The notes under the pieces: generated by a model
The model's database searches: none
What the model saw: only the letters and a program-made list of their open reading frames with translations
Told to the model about the DNA's origin: nothing
In this document: positions 27,977-36,147 of the stretch, one piece after another
How positions within the stretch are numbered: the first letter of the stretch is position 1
How the letters are laid out: every line of letters begins with the position of its first letter
Assembly (NCBI RefSeq): GCF_000373925.1
Contig: NZ_KB892801.1
Location: forward strand, 102,536-166,535
DNA: 64,000 nucleotides
Reading direction: 5' to 3'
DNA from: Actinopolymorpha alba DSM 45243
GTDB lineage: Bacteria; Actinomycetota; Actinomycetes; Propionibacteriales; Actinopolymorphaceae
Program-made: the position numbers and the translations under genes

Positions 27977-28528
27977 TCACAGGACCGCCGGGGCGCCGGT
28001 CCGTAGTTCCCAGGCGAGCGCCACCAGCTCGGTATACCAGGCCTCGTTCGTGGCGAGGAGCAGCTGCGCCTCGGCCAGCGGGACCGCGCGTACCTCCTCC
28101 ACCTGTTCGCCGTCCGGCGGATTGGTGGGTGTGGAGTCGAGGACGACGTCGGTGAAGCACCAGAGCCAGGCCTTTTCTGGATGCGGGAGATGGGGCCGGT
28201 AGGGCTTGGGCTGGTCGCTCACGCAGTAGTGGGCACCGAACCACCGCAGCGGTCCGACCCGCCGCGCGCCCGCCTCCTCCGCGATCTCCCGGTCGACGGC
28301 CTGCTCGACGGACTCGTCGGGTTCCCGGGTGCCGCCGGGCAGGAACCACTCGCCGGTGTCGCCGCGGCACACCGTGATCGCCTCGCCGACGAACCCCACG
28401 ACGTGGATGCTCTGGACAAGATCCGCAGGCGGCAGCGTCGTGGAGAACCGCGCGTCCATGTGGCCCCACTGCCAACGTTGCGGGGCGTGCAGCGCAGGGA
28501 AGCGTACGGCGAGGCTCGTGGGTTCCAT
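27977..28528 (-). CDS. NUDIX hydrolase
   Basis: Hydrolyses a nucleoside diphosphate linked to some moiety. 183 residues with an intact NUDIX box, GGTREPDESVEQAVDREIAEEAGARRV, at about 66-92 (G-x5-E-x7-RE-x2-EE-x-G). Regions before it (VQSIHVVGFVGEAITVCRG) and after (ALAWELRTGAP) do not identify the substrate. ATG 28528 is preceded by a reverse-strand TAGAGT about 8 bases away, so the mRNA is probably leaderless. Divergent from the ROK kinase gene. Confidence 0.9.
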   Translation of the reverse strand: MEPTSLAVRFPALHAPQRWQWGHMDARFSTTLPPADLVQSIHVVGFVGEAITVCRGDTGEWFLPGGTREPDESVEQAVDREIAEEAGARRVGPLRWFGAHYCVSDQPKPYRPHLPHPEKAWLWCFTDVVLDSTPTNPPDGEQVEEVRAVPLAEAQLLLATNEAWYTELVALAWELRTGAPAVL

Positions 28529-28592
28529 GCCGGCGAACTCTAGGCCGTACCCCCCAGCCCCGGCATGCGCCGGCCGCCAGCGGCCGGACAGG

Positions 28593-29564
28593 ATGGCCGT
28601 CGTGACCGAGGAGAGAACCCACCCACCGGTGATTGGCGTCGACGTCGGCGGCACCGGTATCAAGGCCGGACTCGTCGACCATGACGCGCGCATCCTGCGA
28701 ACGCTGCGGCGACCGACGCCCACCACCGGCGGCGCGGCCGCCGTCCTCGACACCGTGGTCGAGGTCGTCCAGTCGCTGCGGGCCGAGGCCGGGAAGCCAG
28801 TCGCCGCCGTCGGGCTCGCCGTACCCGGCATCATCGACGAAGCCCGCGGCGTCGCCGTACTCTCCGCCAACCTCTGGTGGCGCGACACCCCCGTCCGCGA
28901 CGCGATCGCCCATGCGACCGGCCTGCCCGTCGCGCTCGGCCATGACGTCCGCGCCGCCTGCGTCGCCGAGTGGCAGGTGGGTGCGGCGCGCGGCAGTTCC
29001 GACGTACTCCTCCTCACCCTCGGCACCGGCATCGGCGCCGGGGTGGTGACCGACGGGCGGTTGCTGGTGGGTGGTGGGTACGCCGGGCAGCTCGGCCACG
29101 TTGTCATCGACCCCGATGGTGCGGCGTGCGGCTGTGGGCAGCGGGGCTGCCTCGGCAAGATCGCCTCGGCCAATGCGGTCGTACACCGCTACCGCGAGCG
29201 GGTCACGGCCGCCGACGCCGCGGGGCCGGACCTCTCGGCGCGGGACGTCGCCCGGCTCGCCGGCGCCGGCGAACCCGCCGCGGTCCAGGTGTGGGAGGAG
29301 GCGGTGGCCGCGTTGGTGACCGCGCTCGCCACCGCGGTGACGATCTTTGGTTCGGAGCTGGTGGTGCTCGGAGGCGGCCTCTCGCTCGCCGGTGAACAGC
29401 TGCTGAGCCCGGTCCGCGAGCAACTGCACGCGCGGCTGACGTTCCAGCGCAAACCCCGGATCGTATCCGCCGCCCTGGGCGACGAGTCGGGCCTGCTCGG
29501 CGCCGCGATCCTCGGCCGGGGCGCGGCCACGCCGTCCTCGGCGGTGGACGGGTCCGCCCAGTAG
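28593..29564 (+). CDS. ROK family sugar kinase
   Basis: 323 residues of the repressor/ORF/kinase family, acting as kinase since no N-terminal helix-turn-helix is present. ATP loop IGVDVGGTGIKAGLVD at the N-terminus, catalytic Asp in ALGHDVRAACVAEW, LLLTLGTGIGAGVV, GQLGHVVIDPDGAACGCGQRGCLGKIAS with the three zinc cysteines and His. The residue after the last Cys-x in CxCGxxGCxE, a conserved sugar-contacting Glu, is Gly here (GCLGK), so specificity may differ from glucokinase. ATG 28593 chosen; GTG 28602 is an alternative. Followed by the tnpB relic. Confidence 0.88.
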   Translation: MAVVTEERTHPPVIGVDVGGTGIKAGLVDHDARILRTLRRPTPTTGGAAAVLDTVVEVVQSLRAEAGKPVAAVGLAVPGIIDEARGVAVLSANLWWRDTPVRDAIAHATGLPVALGHDVRAACVAEWQVGAARGSSDVLLLTLGTGIGAGVVTDGRLLVGGGYAGQLGHVVIDPDGAACGCGQRGCLGKIASANAVVHRYRERVTAADAAGPDLSARDVARLAGAGEPAAVQVWEEAVAALVTALATAVTIFGSELVVLGGGLSLAGEQLLSPVREQLHARLTFQRKPRIVSAALGDESGLLGAAILGRGAATPSSAVDGSAQ

Positions 29565-29583
29565 GGCAAGGTGGGGCTTTGAC

Positions 29584-29609
29584 GTCCTCTCCGCCGTGAA
29601 GGGCGGGGA
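29584..29609 (-). mobile_element. IS605/TnpB-type end hairpin
   Basis: Reading towards lower coordinates, CCCCGCCCTTCACGGCGGAG followed by GACGTC is the kind of hairpin found just downstream of actinobacterial tnpB genes (right end, also the 3' part of the omega RNA). It lies 11 bases past the stop of the tnpB relic. Confidence 0.55.
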
Positions 29610-29619
29610 TTTCAACCCA

Positions 29620-29814
29620 CTATCCGGAGGTAGCGTGTTGTGGTTCACGCTTCGCGGCGGTGCCCGACGGCACCGCTCTGCGTGCTGTCACGGCCCGTCC
29701 GGCCCACATCGACCACTGCTCCAACGCCAGGTTCCACATGAACCGGGCGTGCCCACAGTGATCCAACAGCCCTGCCTCCTGCGTAGGCGATGGCATCAAA
29801 CGGAACCGGGACAC
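29620..29814 (-). pseudogene. tnpB (IS605 OrfB) relic with large internal deletion
   Basis: 64-codon frame. Residues 1 to about 37, MSRFRLMPSPTQEAGLLDHC then GHARFMWNLALEQ, match the N-terminal helix-turn-helix domain of TnpB/OrfB. Residues from about 38, AGRAVTARRAVPSGTAAKRE then PQHATSG, match the usual C-terminal tail that follows the zinc-finger/RuvC region (compare AARNI-AGRAVTARG...NREPQ). About 300 codons, including all RuvC catalytic residues, are gone, yet the join is in frame. The adjacent end hairpin is kept, so the element looks like a deletion derivative. It inserts between the ROK gene and acuC, immediately upstream of acuC. Confidence 0.7.
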
Positions 29815-29918
29815 AACTCCTCATACAACCACCGACCACTGACAAGCCGACCAATGATCGAAAGGAGGGAGTGGCGTATCCACTCCGGCCCAAAAGCCGG
29901 GACTTCCACGCCACACAC

Positions 29919-31127
29919 ATGGTGACGGGACTCGCGCGGCTGGTTTACGACGAAGGCCTGACGGCGTACAACTTCGGCCCCTCCCATCCGCTGGCGCCGA
30001 TCCGGGTGAAGCTGACGGTGGCGCTGGCGATGGAGTTCGGCATCGTCCGGCCAACGGTCGGCCCCAACGACCTGGGCGGAGTCGAGCTGGTCGCCGCGCC
30101 GTCCGCGCCGGACGACCTGGTGACCCGGGTCCACGATCAGGCGTACGTCGACGCGGTCAAGCGAGCCAGCGTCAACCCCGACCTGACAGACCTGGAGCAC
30201 GGCCTGGGTACGCCGGACAACCCGACGTTCGCGGGGATGCACGACGCATCCGCCCACGTCGTCGGCGCGAGCGTCGAGGCGGCGCGCAGCGTGTGGGAGG
30301 GCGAGGTGCTCCACGCGGTCAACGTCGCCGGCGGGCTGCACCACGCCATGCCCGCGTCGGCGAGTGGATTCTGCGTCTACAACGACCCGGCGGTCGCGAT
30401 CCGCTGGTTGCTGGACGCCGGCTGCCCGAGGGTCGCCTACCTCGACCTCGACGTTCACCACGGCGACGGCGTCCAGGAGATCTTCTACGACGAACCCCGC
30501 GTCCTCACCATCAGCCTGCACGAGTCGCCGCGCACGTTGTTCCCGTGGGTGAGCGGCTTTCCCACCGAGACAGGTGGTCCGCACGCCGACGGGTGCGCTG
30601 TCAACGTCGCGTTGCCGATGGGTACGGGTGACGGCGGCTGGCTGCGGGCCTTCCACGCGGTGGTGCCGCCTCTGCTGCGGGAGTTCCAGCCGACCGTCCT
30701 CGTGAGCCAGCATGGCTGCGACAGTCACCGGGTCGACCCGCTCGCCCACCTGACGCTCTCCGTCGACGGGCAGCGGGCGGCCGCGCTCGCCGTCCACGAC
30801 CTCGCGCACCAGGTCTGCGAGGGCCGCTGGGTGGCGACCGGCGGTGGTGGGTACGCGCTGGTCGAGGTCGTCCCGCGCACCTGGAGCCATCTGCTCGCCG
30901 TGGCCGGCGGCCAACCGCTCGCGCCAGAAACCCCAATCCCGCTGTCCTGGCAGCAGGCCGTCGAGACCGACTGCCGGCGCCCGGCACCGCGCACGATGAC
31001 GGACGGCGAGCCGGCGGACTACCTCGACTGGTCCTCCGGCTACGACCCCGCGGATCCGCTCGACCGGGCGATCAGGGCGACGCGGTTCGCGTCGTTCCCC
31101 TCCCACGGGCTCGACCCCGGTCTCTAA
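29919..31127 (+). CDS. acuC: AcuC-type acetoin utilisation / histone deacetylase-fold protein
   Basis: Class I HDAC-fold, zinc-dependent; AcuC deacetylates acetyl-CoA synthetase in Bacillus. 402 residues with [47 protein letters not shown] (zinc Asp and His), [30 protein letters not shown] and [12 protein letters not shown] 29919 matches AcuC N-termini; a longer frame to 29790 runs through the tnpB relic and is unlikely to be native. No good Shine-Dalgarno is visible before it, so the insertion may have altered its expression. The AMP-forming ligase gene 6 kb downstream is a possible target. Confidence 0.92.
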   Translation: MVTGLARLVYDEGLTAYNFGPSHPLAPIRVKLTVALAMEFGIVRPTVGPNDLGGVELVAAPSAPDDLVTRVHDQAYVDAVKRASVNPDLTDLEHGLGTPDNPTFAGMHDASAHVVGASVEAARSVWEGEVLHAVNVAGGLHHAMPASASGFCVYNDPAVAIRWLLDAGCPRVAYLDLDVHHGDGVQEIFYDEPRVLTISLHESPRTLFPWVSGFPTETGGPHADGCAVNVALPMGTGDGGWLRAFHAVVPPLLREFQPTVLVSQHGCDSHRVDPLAHLTLSVDGQRAAALAVHDLAHQVCEGRWVATGGGGYALVEVVPRTWSHLLAVAGGQPLAPETPIPLSWQQAVETDCRRPAPRTMTDGEPADYLDWSSGYDPADPLDRAIRATRFASFPSHGLDPGL

Positions 31128-31356
31128 AGAGGTCGCGCGAGTAGCTCCTACTTCCAGGCCGGCTGACTCTCGGCGTCCCGCGGATGCCGCGAGGTGCCGG
31201 CAGTACGGACAGGCGGGCGGGCCGAGCGCCCGGTGCTGGCCTGTACCCTGTGAGGGCGCGTCAGTCCACCTCAGGCACGTTCGCGGTATTTTTCGCGGGA
31301 AGTCCAGAGTTCGGGTGCGCATTCATTGGGTACGTACTTGTCCGAAAGGTATCCGC

Positions 31357-31458
31357 GTGGGTTCCGTTATCAAGAAGCGTCGCAAGCGTATGGCTAAGAA
31401 GAAGCACCGCAAGCTCCTCAAGAAGACGCGCGTCCAGCGCAGGCGTCTGGGGAAGTAG
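31357..31458 (+). CDS. bS22-type small ribosomal protein, AURKAIP1/COX24 domain
   Basis: 33 residues: [20 protein letters not shown] followed by [13 protein letters not shown], the nearly invariant actinobacterial peptide known as bS22 in mycobacterial 30S subunits. GTG start at 31357, GAAAGG 7 bases upstream, TAG at 31456-31458. Very basic. Codons such as CGT, AAG and CTC-AAG-AAG runs are typical of highly expressed genes. Located just before the epimerase gene, as for Rv0500B-Rv0501 (from memory). Too short for most gene finders. Confidence 0.93.
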   Translation: MGSVIKKRRKRMAKKKHRKLLKKTRVQRRRLGK

Positions 31459-31489
31459 CGACCTTTCGTGCCCACGGGGTGAGGCGCAG

Positions 31490-32539
31490 ATGGCGCGCGT
31501 TGTACTTGTCACTGGAGTCTCCCGCGATCTCGGGAGCCGCTTCGCGCGCCTGCTCGCCGCCGACCCGGCGGTCGACCGCGTGCTCGGCGTCGACGTCGTA
31601 CCACCACGGCACGATCTTGGTGGTGCGGAGTTCGTCCGCGTCGACCTGCGCAGCCCGGTGGTGTCCCGGGTCCTCGCCCGTGAGGAGGTCGACACCGTCG
31701 CGCACCTGAACGTCATCTCCACGCCGCAGCACGCCGGCGGTCGCGCGACGATGAAGGAGATCAACGTCATCGGCACGATGCAGCTGCTGGCCGCCTGCCA
31801 GCGGCTGCCGTCGGTCCGCAAGGTGGTCGTGAAGTCCTCGACCACGGTCTACGGCGCGTCGCCCGATGATCCGGCGATGTTCACCGAAGACATGGAGCCG
31901 CGGAGTAGCCCCCAGTCGGGGTTCGCCAAGGACGCGGTCGAGGTCGAGGGGTACGTCCGGGGTTTCGCCCGCCGCCGGCCCGATGTCGCCGTGACGACGT
32001 TGCGGTTCGCCAACGTGATCGGGTCGCGGGTCCGCACCCCTATGACCCGCTATTTCACGATGCCGGTCGTGCCGACCGTGCTGGGCTTCGACGCGCGGTT
32101 GCAGTTCACGCATGAGGACGACCTGCTGGAGGCGTTGCGGCACGCGACGGTGAGCCAGGCGCCCGGCACCTTCAACATCGCCGGCGACGGCATCCTCATG
32201 CTCTCCCAGGCGATCCGGCGGATGGGTCGCCCGGCCGCGCCCGTGCCCGCCTTCGCGGTGGCGACCTTCGGGCAGGCGTTCCGGGCTGCCCGCCTTGCGG
32301 ACTTCACGCCCGAGCAGCTCTCCTACCTCACGTACGGCCGGGGAGTCGACACCACCCGGATGCGTGAGGAACTCGGTTTCAAGCCGACCTACACGACCGC
32401 CGAGGCGTTCGAGACGTTCGCCTCCGCGCACGAGCCGGGCCTGATGAGTGACGAGCGGATCAGGAACGCCGAAGACGGAATCGCCGCATTTCTCGGTGTG
32501 CGGGACGCGTCAGAGGGGGTACCACAACGCCATGGCTGA
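31490..32539 (+). CDS. NAD-dependent epimerase/dehydratase (SDR), GalE2-like
   Basis: 349 residues, extended SDR: Rossmann start VVLVTGVSRDLGSRFARLL, DVVPPRH after beta2, and a Tyr-x3-Lys-like region reduced to KSSTTVYGASPDDPAMF. ATG 31490 is preceded by GAGG. Its stop overlaps the acyltransferase start by 8 bases, so the two are coupled; the same pair (galE2-Rv0502) occurs in mycobacteria (from memory). The catalytic YxxxK triad is not obvious in the usual place, so true epimerase activity is uncertain. It may serve lipid or glycan modification with its partner. Confidence 0.85.
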   Translation: MARVVLVTGVSRDLGSRFARLLAADPAVDRVLGVDVVPPRHDLGGAEFVRVDLRSPVVSRVLAREEVDTVAHLNVISTPQHAGGRATMKEINVIGTMQLLAACQRLPSVRKVVVKSSTTVYGASPDDPAMFTEDMEPRSSPQSGFAKDAVEVEGYVRGFARRRPDVAVTTLRFANVIGSRVRTPMTRYFTMPVVPTVLGFDARLQFTHEDDLLEALRHATVSQAPGTFNIAGDGILMLSQAIRRMGRPAAPVPAFAVATFGQAFRAARLADFTPEQLSYLTYGRGVDTTRMREELGFKPTYTTAEAFETFASAHEPGLMSDERIRNAEDGIAAFLGVRDASEGVPQRHG

Positions 32540-33536
32540 TTCGTCCGAGGCGAAAGTTATCCCGATCAGGGGACACCACGCCGGAGCGAACGCCGGTTCG
32601 TCCGAGGTGCCGGACGCGGGCGCGGCGCACTCGATCCCCGACACCCTGCGGGACACCGCGGGCGCGCTCGCCAAGGGCATCGCGTCCCGGTTCCTCGGCG
32701 ACGACTGGCAGGGCAAGGTCGCCGCGGGCCTCGCGTTCACCCGGCGCCGGCTGACCGGCGACTACCAGGTCGACGACCTCGGCTTCGACCCCGACCTCAC
32801 CGAGAACGTCCTGATGGCGTTGCTCCGCCCGCTCTATCAGAGCTGGTTCCGGGTCGAGGTGCGCGGCATCGAGAACATCCCCGAGGTCGGCGGTGCGCTC
32901 ATCGTCGCCAACCACTCCGGGACGCTGCCGCTGGACGGCCTGATGACGCATCTCGCGGTCCATGACACGCATCCCAACCGCCGCCACGTCCGCATGCTCG
33001 GCGCCGATCTTGTGTTCCGGATGCCCTTCATCTCCGAACTCGCCCGCAAGGGCGGCACCACCCTCGCCTGCAACGAGGACGCCGAGCGGCTCCTCACCTC
33101 CGGAGAGCTGGTGGCCGTCTTCCCGGAGGGCTACAAGGGACTGGGAAAGCCGTTCTCGGAGCGGTACAAGCTGCAGAGGTTCGGACGCGGCGGTTTTGTT
33201 GCGGCCGCGCTCCGCACCGGCGTACCCATCGTGCCCTGCTCCATCGTGGGTGCCGAGGAGGCCTACCCCCTGCTCGGGAACGTCGAGCCGCTGGCCCGCC
33301 TGCTGGGCGTTCCGTACCTGCCGATCACGCCCACCTTGCCGTGGCTTGGCCCACTGGGCCTGATCCCGCTGCCGTCGAAATGGATCATCGCGTTCGGTGA
33401 GCCCGTCTCGACCGAGGCGTACGACTCTGACGCCGCGGAGGATCCGATGCTGGTCTTCGACCTCACAGACCAGGTCCGCGAGACGATCCAGCACACGTTG
33501 TACGCGCTCCTGCTCGACCGCCCCGACGCCTTCTGA
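32532..33536 (+). CDS. PlsC-like 1-acyl-glycerol-phosphate acyltransferase family protein
   Basis: 334 residues; transfers an acyl group to a phospholipid or related acceptor at the membrane. Motif I ANHSGTLPLDGLM (H-x4-D variant), motif II region RMLGADLVFRMPFISELARKGG, motif III VAVFPEGYKG, motif IV VPIVPCSIVGAEEAYP. A 90-residue N-terminal segment precedes the catalytic domain. ATG 32532 overlaps the epimerase stop. This subgroup (Rv0502-like) is widespread in actinobacteria; its acceptor is not established from sequence. Confidence 0.88.
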   Translation: MADSSEAKVIPIRGHHAGANAGSSEVPDAGAAHSIPDTLRDTAGALAKGIASRFLGDDWQGKVAAGLAFTRRRLTGDYQVDDLGFDPDLTENVLMALLRPLYQSWFRVEVRGIENIPEVGGALIVANHSGTLPLDGLMTHLAVHDTHPNRRHVRMLGADLVFRMPFISELARKGGTTLACNEDAERLLTSGELVAVFPEGYKGLGKPFSERYKLQRFGRGGFVAAALRTGVPIVPCSIVGAEEAYPLLGNVEPLARLLGVPYLPITPTLPWLGPLGLIPLPSKWIIAFGEPVSTEAYDSDAAEDPMLVFDLTDQVRETIQHTLYALLLDRPDAF

Positions 33537-33597
33537 CCGGAGCCTCCGAGCAGCCGTTCGGTAGGCGTTCTGCGTGTCGCCCCGGCCAGAAGCCGAA

Positions 33598-35031
33598 TCA
33601 GAAGCCGAAGAGGTGGTCGAAGATGCTCCTCGACGTCTTGGTCGGTGACGGCTCCGGCTTGGGCGGGTCGATCGTCGGCAGGGGCCGCAGGGTCTCCCGT
33701 GGTGCCGGTGAGTCGCTGGGCCGAGGACCGCTCGTCGGGGGCGTGGGCGCCGGAGACGTGGTGGGCACCTGTGTCGGCAAGGGCTTCGGCAGCGGGAGGT
33801 GGGTGCCCGTCGGGGCCGGCGCACCCTGCTGAGGGAACGGCCACGGCAGGGGCAGCGGGAGCGGAAGCGGCAAAGCCGTCGGTAGCGGCAAGGGCAGCAC
33901 CGTCGGCAGTGGTAGCGGGAGAGGCAGCGGGTTGGGCGCTCTGCTGGTTGGCGTCGGCCCGGGGCTCCCGATCGTCCCGGTCGGATCTGGCTCTGGCTTA
34001 GATGGCCACGGCCAGGGGAGGGGTAGCCGCGGATCGAGCGTCGGTAGCGGCTTGGATGTCTCGGGTCCTCGTGGGCCGGGATTGGTGGGGTAGGGGAACC
34101 GTGGTGCCTTGGGAAGTCGCGGGCTCGAGGTCGGGGAGGTCGAGCCGGTCCTGCGCTGGGGGGTGCTCGAGGTGCTCGGCGTCGGCGAGGCGGTCGCGGT
34201 GGGGTCGTCGGTCTCCGGTGTGTCGACGACCGCGTCACTGACGTCGCTGGTGCCGGAGGAGCAGAGCGGGCACAGCGTGAGCGCCCGCTGCTCCATCTGG
34301 TCGAGGGTCGTCATCGCGTCGGTGTAGGCATCGTCGACCTGGGCCGGAAGCATCGCTTCGAGCGCCCGCAACCGCGGTTTGGTGTTGGCGACGAACTCCA
34401 GGATCTGCGTGATGGGCGCCGTCCGCTCGCCCTGGTGGTAGGCCTCGACGAGGAGGTTTCCGCCCTGGCGTACGTCGTTGGTGAAGTCGTTGAGCGTCGA
34501 CTGGCTCAGCTGGATCCGGTGGGTGTCCCGGGAGGAGATCGGCCGGCGACCGGTCAGCGCGGAGGCTTCGGTCAGCCGGGTCGACGCCTGGTCGAGGTAC
34601 TGCCGGCCGCGGGACTCGGCGTTGGTGGCGACCGCCGTCTCCGTGCGCTCCAGCCCGCGCTTGATGGCGTACAGCCAGTCGCCGGGCTGGGCGCTCCGGG
34701 CCGCGGCGGCGGTGCCTGCCATGCCTCCCGCCAGCACGACGGCGACGGCGACCGCGATGACGCGGAGCCGGGTGGGGGTGCGTACGCCGCCCCGGGCCGT
34801 GGGCACGGGATTGTGGGTGGGGGCCAGGCGGGGCGGCGCCTCGGCGGCCGCCGAGAGGAGGCGCTCACGCAGGGATGAGCGGAAGGCGTCGGAAGGTGCG
34901 ACCGGGGCGGGCCGCAACATCGCCACGAGCTCCAGCAACGGGGCGACATGGGGATCGTGTGAGTGCCGCGAATTTTCGACGAGGCGCGCGAAGTCCTCAG
35001 CCCGCCGGCGGGACGCCAGGAGTGAGGTCAT
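33598..35031 (-). CDS. DUF5667-type membrane protein with proline-rich tail, probable anti-sigma partner of the BldN-like sigma factor
   Basis: 477 residues. N-terminal cytoplasmic part (1 to about 88, RRRAEDFARLVENS...) that could hold a sigma factor, one transmembrane helix near 89-110 (LRVIAVAVAVVLAGGMAGTAAAA), an extracytoplasmic DUF5667 helical domain (about 110-245) with CPLC, then about 225 residues of Pro/Thr/Ser-rich sequence with many PLPLP blocks. ATG 35031 has GAGGAGA upstream. It follows the sigma gene by 164 bases on the same strand. In Streptomyces the gene after bldN encodes the membrane anti-sigma RsbN; equivalence here is inference from position and topology. Confidence 0.78.
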   Translation of the reverse strand: MTSLLASRRRAEDFARLVENSRHSHDPHVAPLLELVAMLRPAPVAPSDAFRSSLRERLLSAAAEAPPRLAPTHNPVPTARGGVRTPTRLRVIAVAVAVVLAGGMAGTAAAARSAQPGDWLYAIKRGLERTETAVATNAESRGRQYLDQASTRLTEASALTGRRPISSRDTHRIQLSQSTLNDFTNDVRQGGNLLVEAYHQGERTAPITQILEFVANTKPRLRALEAMLPAQVDDAYTDAMTTLDQMEQRALTLCPLCSSGTSDVSDAVVDTPETDDPTATASPTPSTSSTPQRRTGSTSPTSSPRLPKAPRFPYPTNPGPRGPETSKPLPTLDPRLPLPWPWPSKPEPDPTGTIGSPGPTPTSRAPNPLPLPLPLPTVLPLPLPTALPLPLPLPLPWPFPQQGAPAPTGTHLPLPKPLPTQVPTTSPAPTPPTSGPRPSDSPAPRETLRPLPTIDPPKPEPSPTKTSRSIFDHLFGF

Positions 35032-35195
35032 CAACGGTCTCCTCGAGCATGCGGTCTGGGGATGGTTGAGGTCATCCGCATCAGCTGAGGCGATCCGGAC
35101 ATCCCGCTCAACGATTTGCGCTGCTCCGGGTTACGACCTGGTGCACAGGGGGTGCACAAGCGGACTGGACGCACGGTGAGATCTGGCCCCACGGA

Positions 35196-36026
35196 CTACC
35201 GGATGCCCTCGGGGAGCAGCTTCGCCAGATTGCGGACCGCCCGCAGCTGGAGCTGCTTCACCGCACCCTCGCTCTTGGAGAGCACCTGCGCGGTCTCGGC
35301 CACCGACAGGCCGTTCAGGAACCGTAGGACGAGGCACTCCTGCTGGTCGGCGCCGAGCTGCTTGATCGCCTTGACGAGCGCCTCGTTGGTGAGACTCGCG
35401 AGGACGTCGTCCTCGGGGCCGTCGGCGGCCGAGTCGTAGTCGAGGATCTCGCCGGTGGCCACCTCGAGTCGGAACCTCCCCGACTTGAAGTGGTCGGCGA
35501 CGAGGTTGCGGGCGATGGTGACCAGCCAGGCGCCGAAGTCGCGTCCCTGCCACCGGAACGTCGAGAGCGCGCGGAGCGCCCGCAGGAAGGTCTCGCTGGT
35601 GAGGTCCTCGGCGAGCACATGCGTACCGGCCCGGTAGTAGATGTAGCGGTACACCGTCGACAGGTAGTGGTCGTAGAGCTGGCCGAAGGCTTCGGCGTCG
35701 CCCCTCTTGGCCAGCTCGACCAGGGCCACGATCCGGGTCGTACCAGCGTCCTCGGCCTCCTGGCGTACGCCCGCCCGCTGGAACGCGAGGTGGGTGCCGG
35801 TGCGTGCCTTGGCTGCCTCGCCGTGCGAGGCCTGCATCAGCCAGGGGTCGCCGAGGTCGGCGACAGCATGGTGGTCAACCGAGCCGGTCGACCCGCCCAC
35901 GGAGACGGTCGCCAGAACCCGATCACGATCGGGGTCCAGCGCCGCTGCCAGCACCGCATGGACGAGTGCGTACAGCTCGGCCACTCCAGCTTGGTCTGCG
36001 AGAGTGGAGCGTTCGGTATGCGGCAT
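35196..36026 (-). CDS. ECF RNA polymerase sigma factor, BldN-like
   Basis: 276 residues. Region 2 (AEAFGQLYDHYLSTVYRYIY...AEDLTSETFLRALRALSTFR) and region 4 (QQECLVLRFLNGLSVAETAQVLSKSEGAVKQLQLRAVRNL) closely resemble BldN. About 100 residues precede region 2, recalling the pro-sequence of Streptomyces BldN. Start is uncertain: ATG 36026 (MPHTERS) has GGGAG upstream; ATG 36074 adds 16 residues and sits on a TACGAT hexamer. Upstream of the probable anti-sigma gene. The role is likely in development or cell-surface control, but no target promoters can be read here. Confidence 0.88.
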   Translation of the reverse strand: MPHTERSTLADQAGVAELYALVHAVLAAALDPDRDRVLATVSVGGSTGSVDHHAVADLGDPWLMQASHGEAAKARTGTHLAFQRAGVRQEAEDAGTTRIVALVELAKRGDAEAFGQLYDHYLSTVYRYIYYRAGTHVLAEDLTSETFLRALRALSTFRWQGRDFGAWLVTIARNLVADHFKSGRFRLEVATGEILDYDSAADGPEDDVLASLTNEALVKAIKQLGADQQECLVLRFLNGLSVAETAQVLSKSEGAVKQLQLRAVRNLAKLLPEGIR

Positions 36027-36147
36027 CAGTGTCTGCTCCCGCTCCCCAGGAAGGGGATGGTTCGGCCTACGCATCGCATCGTAGGGAAGATCGACTCAGA
36101 CGGGAACATTCTGTAATGAATGACTACGCTCTGCCGCCAGTTTTCTG

